Notes: generated from the letters alone by a model not told the origin. A stretch of DNA of 64,000 nt from Nocardiopsis eucommiae (GCA_018388625.1 CP074402.1:806001-870000); one strand, 5' to 3'; counted from the stretch's first letter, positions 37,267 to 48,652 are shown. Program-made: numbers and translations.

Positions 37267-37282
37267 TGTGATCACGGTCACG
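37267..37282 (-). promoter_or_regulatory. CRP-type operator upstream of the first sdh operon
   Basis: TGTGATCACGGTCACG matches the TGTGA-N6-TCACA consensus of cAMP receptor proteins at nine of ten positions. A poorer relative (TGTGATGTGCGCCACTA) follows at 37313. The 365 bases between sdhC and the glycosyltransferase gene otherwise hold no gene; 37320-37420 is markedly AT-rich and probably contains the sdh promoter. A cyclase is encoded in the same window. Confidence 0.6.
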
Positions 37283-37483
37283 TTCCAGGTCGGGCACAAC
37301 CCCGGGAAATGGTGTGATGTGCGCCACTATGACATTGTCTTTTGTTGTTACTTGTGGTCGGAAATCCCTTATGTACTCCATGACCTTTTCGGTTTTCAGG
37401 ATTCCCGTGTTAAAGGAGCGGAGGGGGTGAGAGTTCCCCCTCACCCCCTCCACCCGGATCGCCCCGCCCGGTCCCGCACGGGA

Positions 37484-39393
37484 TCAGGGAACCAGCAGCG
37501 CCCTCGGGGACTCCACGAGCTCCGCCGGTACCCGCACCCCGAGCTCGGCCAGCCTGCGCAGGTGCGTCTGACGGCTGAACCGTTCACGCAGCACCTCGTG
37601 GCCGGTCCGCACCTGCCGGGCGTACCGTTCCTCGTCCCCCATCAGCGCCTCGACCTCGGCGCTGACGCCCTCAGGCTCCGCGTAGAGCGCCGCGTCCCCG
37701 AAGACCGGCGCGAACGAGTGCGGGAGGACGGTCGGCAGACCGACCGCGACGGCCTCCAGCGGGGCACGGCCGAACGACTCCAGGTAGCCCTGACCCGTGA
37801 AGTACACGTACGCGTCCAGCCCGTGCAGGAACTCGCGGACGCCCACCGAGTCGAACGGGTGCCCGGTCCAGTGCTCGGGCAACCCGCCCAGCGTCCGCTC
37901 GGCGTGGGTCGTCCCACCCAGCACGTGCGTCTCCCAGCCGGGCAGCGCCGGGTACGCGGCGGCCAGCACCGCCGGGTCCTCCGGCCACTTGTCCCGGTCG
38001 TCCCGTGAGTGGCGGCCGAGCAGCACCCGGCCGTCCGGGTTCCGTCGTCCGCCGCGCCGCCACGCGTCGAGGTCGATGATGTTGGTCCAGTCCTCGTCCG
38101 CCAGCGGGACCCCCGCCATCTCCGAGGCGTGGTGCAGCACCATCGCCTCACGCACCCTCGGACTGATCGGGTACCAGGTGTGCTCCCCGAGCATGCTGGT
38201 GAACCCCTCCACACAGCGGGCGACGTTCCACGCCTCGTTCGGGGCGGCGTCCTCGCGCACCCCGCGCCCGGCCCCGTCCGCCCCGACCCCGTACCGGCGG
38301 TTCGGTGTCTGATTGAGGACCACGATCCGCCGCGCGGCCTCCACCGACGGAAGGACGTCCATCGGGTGCTGGCCGATCAGCGGGAACCGCACCACCAGCA
38401 GGTCGCAGGTGACGCGTTCGTCCGGGGCCACGAAGCGGACCCGGTCGTTGTCCACGGTGGCCAGGATCCTGGGGTTCACACCCCGGGACTGGTCGGCGCG
38501 CAGCACCGGGTGGTGCACCAGGCCGGTGGTCAGCCCCGCGTCACGCTGCGCGGTGATCTCCTGGAGGTTGCTGCCGGTGCTGCCGCCGGGCAGGCGGAAG
38601 TCCGACATCAGCACCACGTCGAAGTGCCGGGCCGCGCGCGGCGCCCGGATGCGCGCCGTCAGCAGCGAGGGGACCCCGGAGGCCCCCGGGCGGCGCGTGG
38701 GGCGGCGAGGTCGGCCAGGTGGGCGTGGTCGCGGGCGCTGTCGGGCTGACCCGTCGCGCGGTGCCAGTTGGAGAGCGTCTTGTGCGCCTCGGCGCGCACG
38801 GCCGGGGTGGCCTCGTGGTCCGCGCCGAGACCGCGCAGCCGCTCCAGTCCCAGGGAGCTGTACCCGTTCCAGAGCAGGTCCTGGGCCTCGGACAGGTGCC
38901 GTTCGGCGGGGGTCCGCGTGGCCTCCGTGTCTGGTCCCCGGCCCGCGCTCCGGTGCGATCCTCGGCTCGAACGCTCGCCCGGACGTCCGTCCGCCCCCGC
39001 CTCCGAGGTGCCGTGCGCGGACCTCCTGGCCTGGCGCTCGTACCGGGCCCAGCCCTCCACGGCCCGGTCCGCGCAGGCGTCGGCGGCCTCCTGGATGGCC
39101 TGGCGCACCCGCACGTCACGGTCGCGCGCCGCGCCGACCTCGTCACGGCGGTCGTACGCCATCTCGTCGAGCTGGACGCGCACCTCCTCCATCTTCTCCG
39201 CGAGGGTTCTGCGTTCTCTGTCCACGGCGAAGGCGACCGCGAGCGCGAGGACGGAGAGCCCGGCGAAGACCAGCGCCAGGGCCAGCCTCGGCGGGCTGAG
39301 GGCCACCGCCGCCGTGACCGCGACGACCGCGACCGAGACGACCTGCTTCAGGGAAATCGAACTGAGACTCATGACGACGACCACGTTCCGCAT
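37484..39393 (-). CDS. membrane-anchored glycosyltransferase with coiled-coil N-terminus, frameshifted
   Basis: A 636-residue protein after restoring one base at 38683-38687. The N-terminus has two hydrophobic helices (LKQVVSVAVVAVTAAVAL and LALALVFAGLSVLALAVAFA), then a helical coiled-coil-like region (RRTLAEKMEEVRVQLDEMAY) and a TPR-like stretch. From ~residue 255 comes a GT-B glycosyltransferase: VVLMSDFRLPGGSTGSN at the start and the nucleotide-sugar site FGRAPLEAVAVGLPTVL near the C-terminus. The link of a signal-like N-terminal module to the transferase in one chain is unusual, but reconstruction depends on the frameshift repair. Start ATG 39393; GGGAG lies 13 bases upstream. Confidence 0.7.
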
Positions 39394-39626
39394 AGGGGAT
39401 GTCTGTCTCCCGCGCGGATCCGGTGGGGAGGCCGGTGGAGCGGCGGGTGCCACCAAGGGTCGCCCAGGGGACCCGCGTGACGAAGGAACACCGGTTCGGA
39501 GGAGGGTCGGTGACAGAGCGGCCCGAAGCGGTCGATACCGGAGTGGGCCGGACCCAGGATCAGCAGGTCAGGGGGTTCGTCGGATCGCGGTGCTCCCTGC
39601 GACCGCGTCCCTCCGCGAGCCTCCCG

Positions 39627-40641
39627 TCAGTCCGTGGGACCCGCGTCGGCCCCCGTGCCGCCGCCCTCTCCCGCCCACCGGCGGTCGTGGTCGGGATCGC
39701 CGGCGTCGGCCGCCGAGATCAGCACCTCCAGGTCCGGGCCGAGGTCCTCCGGCGACATCGCCAACAGGTACTCGTTGAGGTGGCGGCGGAAGGCCTCCGC
39801 CGAGTGGGACGGCTCCACGTCCTTGCGCCTGGCCAGGGCCACCGTGCGCAGCAGCCGCGGCCGGGCCAGCGGCGTGCCCCTCAGTCCCGGGCGGTTGCGC
39901 AGCACCATGCTCGGCACCACCGCCAGCCCCAACCCGGCCTCCACGAACCGCAGCACGGCGTCCATCTCGCCGCCCTCCACGGCCAGGTCCGGCTCGAACC
40001 CGGCGGCCCGGCACGCGCGCAGGGTGGCCTCGCGGACGTCGTAACCCCGCCGGAACATCACGAGCGGGCGGTGCTCCAGCTCCGTGATGCGGATCGACGC
40101 CCGCCCGTTGGGGGAGGGGCGCGAGGTCGGGCTCGCCACCACCAGGTTCTCCCTCAGGATCGGGGTGGTCGAGAAGTCCGGGTCGCTGCTGTGGAGTGGC
40201 AGGATGATGAGGGCCAGGTCCAGTTCCCCCGCCCCAGGTCCCGGATGAGGTCGCGGGAGCCGCTCTCCTCCACGTGCAGCTCGATCCCGGGAAGCGCCGG
40301 TGGAAGTCCGAGAGCACGTCGGCCAGCAGCCCGGCGCACAGTGACGGCGTCGCTCCCAGCCGGACGCGGCCCCGCCGCACCCCGGCCAGTTCGGCCACCT
40401 CCCGGCGGGCCGTCTCCAGGTCGGTGAGGATGCGCTGGGCCAGCGGAAGCAGGGCCTCACCTGCGGGTGTGAGTGTGATGTTTCCCCGAGCACGACTGAA
40501 TAACGGCGCACCCAACTCGCGCTCAAGGCTGCGGATCTGTTTGCTCAAACTCGGCTGGGCGACACGAGAAAGCTCGGCTGCGCGGGTGAAATGACGCGTG
40601 CGGGCGACAGCGACGAAGTAGGCCAGCTGTTGGAACTGCAT
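39627..40641 (-). CDS. LysR-family transcription regulator, two frameshifts
   Basis: A 338-residue LysR-type protein when single bases are restored at 40226-40230 and near 40286-40291. The N-terminal winged HTH is complete (QLAYFVAVARTRHFTRAA, then QPSLSKQIRSLERELGAPLF), followed by the linker helix and a substrate-binding domain (ELHVEESGSRDLIRDLG, GELDLALIILP, LVMFRRGYDVREA, VEAGLGLAVVPS). It is divergent from the sdhCAB operon at 40722 with a perfect inverted repeat between them, so it probably regulates its own gene and that operon. Without the repairs only the DNA-binding part would be made. Confidence 0.8.
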
Positions 40642-40644
40642 GCT

Positions 40645-40663
40645 CCATAGCCTATGGCTATGG
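40645..40663. promoter_or_regulatory. LysR operator
   Basis: CCATAGCCTATGGCTATGG is a perfect 8-base inverted repeat with a 3-base centre, containing the T-N11-A pattern of LysR sites (ATAG-N7-CTAT). It sits three bases upstream of the LysR start and ~20 bases before the sdhC -35, the position expected for an autorepressor/activator site. Confidence 0.7.
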
Positions 40664-40682
40664 ACACCAGGGTCCCCATGAC

Positions 40683-40711
40683 TTGGACGTCAGACTTAAC
40701 TCGAATTTAAA
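40683..40711 (+). promoter_or_regulatory. promoter of the second sdh operon
   Basis: TTGGAC (40683-40688), a 17-base spacer and TTTAAA (40706-40711). Transcription would begin at about 40718-40722, at or just before the GTG at 40722, so the sdhC mRNA is probably leaderless or nearly so. No ribosome binding site is visible before that GTG. Confidence 0.6.
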
Positions 40712-40721
40712 GTGGCAGGCT

Positions 40722-41423
40722 GTGGCGAACAGTACCTTGACCAAGAAGCGGTCTACGGCCTACGGGTCCACGGTGGCGCTCAAGTCAGCAATGGCGGCCT
40801 CCGGTGCGATCCTCGTGCTGTATTTGATCGCGCACATGTACGGCAACCTGAAGGTCTTCGCGGGCCAGGAGGCCTTCGACGGCTATGCGCACTCCCTACG
40901 GGAGATCGGGTACCCGCTCCTTCCCGAGAGCGGGTTCCTCTGGATCTTCCGGATCGTGCTCCTCGCGAGCATCCTGATCCACATCTACTCCGCCGCGGTT
41001 CTGACGATCCGCGCGCGCGGTGCCCGTGAGCAGCGCTACGTGGTGCAGAAGCGGGTCCAGCGGACCTACTCCTCCTACACGATGCGCTGGGGCGGTGTGC
41101 TGATCGCGCTCTTCGTGATCTTCCACATCCTCCACCTCACGGTGAACGTCATCGCTCCCGGCGGCAAGTCCGACAGCCCCTTCGAGCGCCTGGTGAACGG
41201 GTTCCAGCCCGAGTTCTGGTTCGTGACCCTGTTCTACGTCCTGGCCGTCATCGCGGTGGGCTTCCACCTGCGGCACGGCATCTGGAGTGGCCTGGCCACC
41301 CTCGGCGTCAACAAGGCCAGCCGCCAGAGCAAGATCAACGCCGTCGCCGTGGCGATCGCGCTGGTCGTGACGGTCGGCTTCCTGCTTCCGCCCCTGGCGG
41401 TCACCTTTGGACTGGTGAAGTAA
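40722..41423 (+). CDS. sdhC: succinate dehydrogenase cytochrome b558 subunit (second complex)
   Basis: A 233-residue single-chain anchor of the Bacillus type B SDH, with five membrane helices: SAMAASGAILVLYLIAHMYGN, FRIVLLASILIHIYSA, WGGVLIALFVIFHILHL, FWFVTLFYVLAVIAVGFHL and the C-terminal VAIALVVTVGFLLP. Four His residues (in AHMYGN, LIHIYSA, FHILHL and GFHLRHG) are placed to bind two haems. It passes electrons to menaquinone. The GTG at 40722 was chosen because the promoter places the transcript start there; a longer version from TTG 40683 would run through the promoter. Confidence 0.88.
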   Translation: MANSTLTKKRSTAYGSTVALKSAMAASGAILVLYLIAHMYGNLKVFAGQEAFDGYAHSLREIGYPLLPESGFLWIFRIVLLASILIHIYSAAVLTIRARGAREQRYVVQKRVQRTYSSYTMRWGGVLIALFVIFHILHLTVNVIAPGGKSDSPFERLVNGFQPEFWFVTLFYVLAVIAVGFHLRHGIWSGLATLGVNKASRQSKINAVAVAIALVVTVGFLLPPLAVTFGLVK

Positions 41424-43366
<1,943 letters not shown>

Positions 43367-43370
<4 letters not shown>

Positions 43371-44113
43371 ACATCACCCTGCGCGTGTGGCGCCAGAAGG
43401 GCCGTGACGACGAAGGCCGGATGGTCACGTACAAGCTCACGGACGTCTCGCCGGACATGTCCTTCCTGGAGATGCTCGACGTCCTCAACGAGAAGCTCAC
43501 TCTCGAGAACGAGGACCCGGTCGCGTTCGACCACGACTGCCGTGAGGGCATCTGTGGTGCCTGTGGCGTCGTGATCGACGGCGAGGCCCACGGCCCGGAG
43601 GTCACCACCACCTGCCAGCTGCACATGCGCAGCTTCAACGACGGCGACACCATCACGGTGGAGCCGTGGCGGGCCAAGGCCTTCCCGGTCGTGAAGGACC
43701 TGGTCGTGGACCGTGGTTCGTTCGACCGCATCATCCAGGCGGGCGGCTTCATCAGCGCCCCCACGGGTACCGCGCCGGACGCCCACGCCAACCCGATCCC
43801 GAAGCCGGACGCCGACCGCGCGTTCGACGCCGCGACCTGCATCGGCTGCGGCGCCTGCGTGGCGGCCTGCCCGAACGCCTCCGGCATGCTGTTCACCGCC
43901 GCGAAGGTCACCCACCTCGGCATGCTCCCGCAGGGCTGGCCGGAGCGGGCCTCGCGCGTGGTGAAGATGATCAACCAGCACGACCACGAGGACTTCGGCG
44001 GCTGCACCAACATCGGTGAGTGCGCGGCGGTCTGCCCCAAGGGCATCCCGCTGGACACCATCTCGCAGCTCAACCGCGACCTGCTGGGCTCGCTCAGCAA
44101 GGGCATCGGCTAG
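43367..44113 (+). CDS. sdhB: succinate dehydrogenase iron-sulfur subunit (second complex)
   Basis: A 248-residue SdhB whose GTG overlaps the sdhA stop (GTGA). Clusters: [2Fe-2S] [19 protein letters not shown] plus a later Cys, [4Fe-4S] [13 protein letters not shown] and [3Fe-4S]/[4Fe-4S] [16 protein letters not shown]. It completes the second sdhCAB operon. The gene ends before a strong terminator at 44133. Confidence 0.95.
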
Positions 44114-44132
44114 GCCGGACCCTCGGTTGTCA

Positions 44133-44167
44133 GAACGGGCCGTACCCCTCGGGGTGCGGCCCGTTCC
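44133..44167. terminator. terminator between sdhB and the GNAT gene
   Basis: Stem GAACGGGCCGTACCCC with GGGGTGCGGCCCGTTC (one mismatch) and TCG loop, between convergent genes. Confidence 0.85.
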
Positions 44168-44193
44168 GCGTCGCCGAGTCTGCCGGAGGGCGG

Positions 44194-44829
44194 TCAGGAG
44201 GCGGGGCGCAGCAGGAAGTAGCTGGTGCCGACTCCCTCGTGCGGAACCTGGTGCACGCAGCGGAAGCCGAAGTTCTCGTAGAAGCCGACGCTCTTGTCGT
44301 TGAGGGTCTGGGTGAAGACCGGCAGCTGATGGGAGTCGGCCTGGTCCAGCCCGGCGGTCAGCAGCCCGCCGGCCAGCCCGGTGCCCGCCGCGCTCGGGTC
44401 GACGCCCAACGCGGCCAGGTACAGGTGCGACTCCTGCGGGGCGGCCATCTTCCACTCGGCGAAGATCCGGACGAACGCGGCCAGGCGGGCGCGCCCGATG
44501 AGCGGGCCCCAGTGCGGCCAGGTGCGCACGGACACCAGCGGGCCCTCCGGGTTGCTGGTCGGCTGGGCCCAGAGCGCGGCGCCGCGGATGACCGGCGCGG
44601 CCCCGGACTCCTCCGCCAGCTCGGTGACCCGGGTGTCGCCCGCGGGCACGTAGCCGTAGCCGGTGGTCAGGGCGAAGAACCGGCGCACCCTGGCCATGCG
44701 CTGCTCGTCGTCGGGGAACAGCCACCGGAAGAGGGGATCGTCGTGCAGCGAGCGGCTCAGCACCCGGGCCGCCCCGGGCACGTCGTCGAGGGTGGCGGAG
44801 CGGGCGGTGGAGGTGACGATCGGACTCAT
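44194..44829 (-). CDS. GNAT-family N-acetyltransferase
   Basis: A 211-residue acetyl-CoA-dependent acyltransferase. N-terminal ATLDDVPGAARVLSRSL and DDPLFRWLFPDD, the beta4 strand HLYLAALGVDPSAAGTGLAGGLL with the acetyl-CoA pyrophosphate loop (GxGxA-like), and the C-terminal LNDKSVGFYENFGFRCVHQ are the expected GNAT features. The DDPLFRWLFPD start groups it with small-molecule acetyltransferases of actinomycetes; the substrate is unknown. The gene begins 52 bases after the TrmH gene stop, probably in the same leftward unit. Confidence 0.85.
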   Translation of the reverse strand: MSPIVTSTARSATLDDVPGAARVLSRSLHDDPLFRWLFPDDEQRMARVRRFFALTTGYGYVPAGDTRVTELAEESGAAPVIRGAALWAQPTSNPEGPLVSVRTWPHWGPLIGRARLAAFVRIFAEWKMAAPQESHLYLAALGVDPSAAGTGLAGGLLTAGLDQADSHQLPVFTQTLNDKSVGFYENFGFRCVHQVPHEGVGTSYFLLRPAS

Positions 44830-44881
44830 CCTGGCTACTTCCTGGTAGGGGGCGACTCGCTCATGTTAGATCACGGGACAA

Positions 44882-45589
44882 TCACGGACGAGGGGTGGTC
44901 GCGCCCCCGGCCACCGGTTGGTCGAACACGTGCGCCCGCACCCAGGCGTGCATGGCCACGGCGGCGGCCGCACCCGCGTTGATGGACCGGGTCGACCCGA
45001 ACTGGGCGATCGACAGCACCGCCGAGCAGACCTCGCGGACCTCCTCGGACAGGCCCGGCCCCTCCTGGCCGAACACCAGCACGGCGTTCCTTGGCAGCGG
45101 GTGGGTCTCCAGGGGGACCGCCCCGGGCAGGTTGTCCACCCCGACCAGGACGAGGTCGCGCTCGGCCGCCCAGGCCACCAGCGACTCCGTGTCCGGGTGG
45201 TGGTGGACGTGCTGATAGCGGTCGGTCACCATCGCGCCCCGACGGTTCCAGCGCCGCTTGCCGACGATGTGGACCGCCGCGCAGCCGAACGCGTTGGCGG
45301 TGCGCACGACCGAACCGATGTTGAAGTCGTGGGACCAGTTCTCCACCGCCACGTGGAACTCGTGCCGGACCGTGTCGAGGTCGGCCACGATCGCCTCGCG
45401 CCGCCAGTAGCGGTAGTGGTCCACCACGTTGCGGCGGTCGCCTCCGGCCAGCAGCTCCGGGTCGTAGTGGTCGCCCTCGGGCCAGGGGCCCTCCCACGGT
45501 CCGACGCCCACCTCGCGGGCCTCGTCCTCCCCGGAGGGGTGCTCGACGGGGATCACGGTGGTGGCCTCGGTGGCGGGGTGCTCGTTCAT
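44882..45589 (-). CDS. TrmH/SpoU-family RNA 2'-O-methyltransferase
   Basis: A 235-residue SPOUT methyltransferase. The three knot motifs are visible: motif 1 ENWSHDFNIGSVVRTANAFG (with conserved N and R), motif 2 NAVLVFGQEGPGLSEEV, and motif 3 LSIAQFGSTRSINAGAAAAVAMHAW. It methylates a ribose 2'-OH in tRNA or rRNA using SAM. The protein has a ~60-residue acidic N-terminal extension. Target nucleotide cannot be inferred. Confidence 0.9.
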   Translation of the reverse strand: MNEHPATEATTVIPVEHPSGEDEAREVGVGPWEGPWPEGDHYDPELLAGGDRRNVVDHYRYWRREAIVADLDTVRHEFHVAVENWSHDFNIGSVVRTANAFGCAAVHIVGKRRWNRRGAMVTDRYQHVHHHPDTESLVAWAAERDLVLVGVDNLPGAVPLETHPLPRNAVLVFGQEGPGLSEEVREVCSAVLSIAQFGSTRSINAGAAAAVAMHAWVRAHVFDQPVAGGATTPRP

Positions 45590-45658
45590 CGTCTCCAGCT
45601 TACGAACCGCCTGCGGCCGCCCGAGCCGGTCGCACCCGCCCCGACCGGGCAGGGACCC

Positions 45659-46056
45659 CTACAGGTGGATGCCCCCGTGGAAGTCGCGACCCTGGATGAC
45701 GCGCGCGGACCCGCTCACGTCGCCGTGGATCTGGTTGACCACGGAGCCCTCGCCCGCCTGGTTGATCTCCCCACCTCCGAGCGGAGCTCCGCCAGCAGCC
45801 GTCCGATCTCCGGGTCCTCCCGGGCCGCCCGCTCCAGGTGCGCGGAGACGGCCTCCACGGCCCCGGCGTCGTCCTGTTCCAGGCGGAGCTCGTCCAGCGC
45901 CTCCTGCGCCTCGGGCTCGGATCGGAACCGCTTGGTCACGGCCCTGTACAGGGACTTGAAGGTGGTGACCACGCCCTCCCCGAGGCCGTCACCCAGTTTG
46001 GTGGCCGAGGCGGTGGCGAGGGCGGCGACGATGGCGGTGGTGACGGGATCGGCCAT
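45659..46056 (-). CDS. small effector-like protein with RHIM/BASS-like C-terminal motif, frameshifted
   Basis: A 132-residue protein after restoring one base at 45769-45772; unrepaired it reads a basic out-of-frame tail. The N-terminal 95 residues are all helical with a hydrophobic first helix (VTTAIVAALATASATKLGDG) and acidic/basic amphipathic helices, like HeLo-type or bacterial Bell domains. The last ~30 residues (NQIHGDVSGSARVIQG, then RDFHGGIHL) match the Gly/Val/Gln pattern of actinobacterial amyloid signalling motifs related to RHIM. Such proteins are proposed membrane-permeabilising cell-death effectors triggered by NLR-type partners carrying the same motif; no partner is present in the window. 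It lies 47 bases after DUF3054. Confidence 0.6.
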
Positions 46057-46103
46057 GGGGGCTCCTTGGGGCGGGGGCGGACGTCCACCCCCAGTCTTCC
46101 CCC

Positions 46104-46481
46104 TCAGACCGTCGTCTGTCGCTTCCTCCGGGAGACCAGCAGGGCCACGGCGCGCCAGCCGAGCATGGTCGCGGCCAGGAACAGCGCGGTCACCACGACG
46201 AAGGACGCGGGCGCTCCCTCGCCGCTGAGCAGGCGCAACGGCATGGCGCCCGCGACCGTCACGGCCCACACCAGGACACCGGTCGGCCAGATCCGGCCAG
46301 GGGAGCGCCACGCCAGGGTGACGACCCATCCCAGGGCCAGGGCGGCCAGGAACGGCCACGCGGTCGCGGCCACCTCGGCCGGGCCCAGGCCGGTCGCGTG
46401 GTCGGTCTTGCCCACCACGACGAACACCAGCACGCAGATCAGGTCGGCCACCAGGGCCAGCAACGGGGTGTACGAGCGCAT
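46104..46481 (-). CDS. DUF3054 membrane protein
   Basis: A 125-residue protein with four membrane helices and the family's landmarks: ADLICVLVFVVVGKTDHATG near the N-terminus, TAWPFLAALALGWVV, WPTGVLVWAVTVAGAMPLR and a C-terminal VVTALFLAATMLGWRAVALL. Function unknown; DUF3054 proteins are widespread in actinobacteria. It is 47 bases upstream of the effector-like gene on the same strand. Confidence 0.85.
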   Translation of the reverse strand: MRSYTPLLALVADLICVLVFVVVGKTDHATGLGPAEVAATAWPFLAALALGWVVTLAWRSPGRIWPTGVLVWAVTVAGAMPLRLLSGEGAPASFVVVTALFLAATMLGWRAVALLVSRRKRQTTV

Positions 46482-46553
46482 ACCCCCAGGCTAGCCCGTG
46501 TTTTTGGATCATTCCGCGCTCGCGACCACCAGGCTGCCTCTCACTACGCCGAT

Positions 46554-46683
46554 GAAGCTCGGACAGCCAAACCCGGGCGGGCCCCCGCTGTGCGACACTG
46601 CGGAGCTTGCGAAGCAGGGCACAGTAGGGGAGACGGCCGCTCGCATCGATGGCGGCTCCGCCGCCACCGGCGAAAGCATCCAC
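46554..46683 (-). repeat. dispersed structured repeat, copy B
   Basis: Second copy of the element at 33170-33291. Conserved blocks match at nearly every position, while the hairpin between CATCGAT and CGAAAGCATCC is GGCGGC-TCC-GCCGCC instead of CGGCGC-GA-GCGCCG, and the inner part of the large hairpin is different in sequence and length yet still paired. It lies in a 372-base gap between the divergent DUF3054 and pseudokinase genes; the rest of this gap holds nothing recognisable. Confidence 0.8.
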
Positions 46684-46853
46684 AAAAACACGTGCTGGCC
46701 CCGCTCCGGGCTCCTCCCCGGCCGGGGTCGCCGCGCTCCGCCGTGAACCGAGGGTGACGGAGTGAACCACCCCGGCGCCGACCGCATCAGATCCGCCGGG
46801 CCCATACTGGTTCCCTCCCCTGGTGTCCTCCTTCGACCGGAAGCGCTTCCCCC

Positions 46854-48652
46854 ATGAACCCTTCTGCTGGCCCGTCCGCCGCCGCACCGACCCCCGACCG
46901 TGACCACCTGCCGCCGGGCGTGGAGCGTCCGGCCAAGGGCGACCCGGCGGTGCTGGGCGACCACCGCGTCATCGGCCGCGTCTCCCGGGACGCGGCGGGC
47001 ACGGTCCTGCTCGGGACGGACACCGCCGGTGCGGCCTCCGTGATCCGCGTGGTCCCGGCCCGGCTGGCGGACGCTCCCGAGGCACGGGCCCGGCTGGAGG
47101 CGGAGGTCGACCGCCTGTCCCGGGTGCGCTCCCTCTGTGCCGTCGCGTACCGGGGCGCGGACGTCCGGGCCGCCGAACCCTGGCTGGCCTCCGCCCACGC
47201 CCCCGGTCTCACCCTCGCCGCGCACGTGGCCGAACACGGCCCGCTGACCGGAGGCATGCTCTCCGCGCTCGCCGCCGGAGTCGCCGAGGCCCTGGCGGCC
47301 GGGCACGCCGCCGGAGCGCTCCACCTGGCACTGGACCCGAGCAGGGTGATCATGTCGCCTGAGGGTCCCCGGGTGGTGGACCTCGGCACCGTGCGCGCCA
47401 CCGGGCAGCCGCTCTCCCCGCGCGGTGGGCCGCGCCCGAGCAGCGCTCGGGCGACCCCGCCGGGGTCACCGGGTACGCCGACGTGTACGCCTGGGGTGCG
47501 CTGGTCCACTTCGCCGCCACCGGCACGGTGCCCTCCGGGAAACCCACGGGTTCCGTCCCGGCGCACCTGGCCCCGCTCGTCGGCCGGGCCCTGGCGCAGG
47601 TGCCCGAGGAGCGGCCCACGGTGCTGGAGGTCCTTCGGGAGCTCACGATGGGAGAGGACCCGGCCACGGCGGTCTCCGGACTGGTGGCCGCCGAGTGGAC
47701 CGGGGTGAGCACTCCCCGGCTCCGCCACGTGGGCCGCCCGCGCCGCACCGTCGCGCCCTTCCTGCTCGCCGGAACCGCCGCCGTGCTGGTCGGGGCCCTG
47801 ATCGGCGGCGGGGCGCTGGTCAGTACCGTGGGGAGCCCGGTCGGGGCCGGAGGCCCGGACACCGACGACGCGGCGGCGGAGGCGGCCGGGGAGGTCGTCG
47901 AGGAGGAGCGCACCGGCCCCGCCGTGGCCGAGGTGCCCGAGGACGTGGACGCGGTCGTGGCCGACGCGGTGGAGCTCGCCCTGGCGGCGTCCAGCTTCAC
48001 CACCTACGACCGGCTCTACACGAACGACATCGGGGACCAGACGCAGACCCACTACCGGTACACGGAGGAACCGCAGCCCGCCATGTCCCGGACGGTCCAC
48101 TTCGGACCCAGCACCAACGGTGAGCTGTCGTTCGGGGAGGACCTGGCCGAGCTCGTGCACTTCGCCCCGGAGAACACGGGGGTGATCGGCGGCGGCGAGC
48201 GCCGGTACTTCCGGGACCCGGGCCCCGGAAGCCCCGAGACCGAGGCGCCCCGGGTCCTCTGGGAGGAGAAGCTCCGCACCCTGGAGGGGCTCACCGCCGA
48301 GGGGGCACAGGTCACCTACGAGGGCCGGAGCACGATCGGCGACGTGGAGATCCCCGAGGAACTCCTGGGCGACGTGGACCCGCTGGAGCGCGGCGGCCAC
48401 CACTACACCGGGACCTTCGACCACCGGTTCGTGGGGCTCTCGCACGGCCCCGTGGAGGTGGAGTTCGACCTCTGGATCTCCGAGGAGGGCCACCCGGTCC
48501 GCTTCGTCGCGGTGGGGGTGCCCGAGCCCGGCGCGTTGGCCGAGAACGGTGAACCGAGGTCGTACACGCAGCACCTGGACTTCATGCGGTTCGACCTCCC
48601 GGTGGACGTCGAGGTCCCCGAACCGACCGAGATCCAGGCGACCCGCCCCTGA
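46854..48652 (+). CDS. transmembrane Ser/Thr pseudokinase with extracytoplasmic domain, frameshifted
   Basis: A 599-residue protein after restoring one base near 47424-47429. Residues ~30-270 follow the kinase fold, but key residues are missing: the VAxK lysine position reads VIRVV, the HRDxxxxN loop reads LHLALDPSRV, and DFG is DLG; APEQRSGDPAGVTGYADVYAWG keeps the activation-segment end. A basic hinge and a membrane helix (~299-323) follow, then a 275-residue extracytoplasmic domain (TTYDRLYTNDIGDQTQTHYRY) similar in pattern to LppX/LolA-type lipoprotein domains. It probably works as a scaffold or sensor, not a kinase. Start ATG 46854. Confidence 0.7.

Noticed and set aside
37103..37453. 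Minus-strand open frame upstream of sdhC1
   Set aside because: Lies in the AT-rich leader, no ribosome site, no recognised sequence; better explained as promoter region.
45715..46887. Single 390-codon minus-strand gene through DUF3054, the repeat and the effector
   Set aside because: It is a merged out-of-frame reading; DUF3054 and the effector start have clear boundaries, and the repeat lies in the non-coding part.
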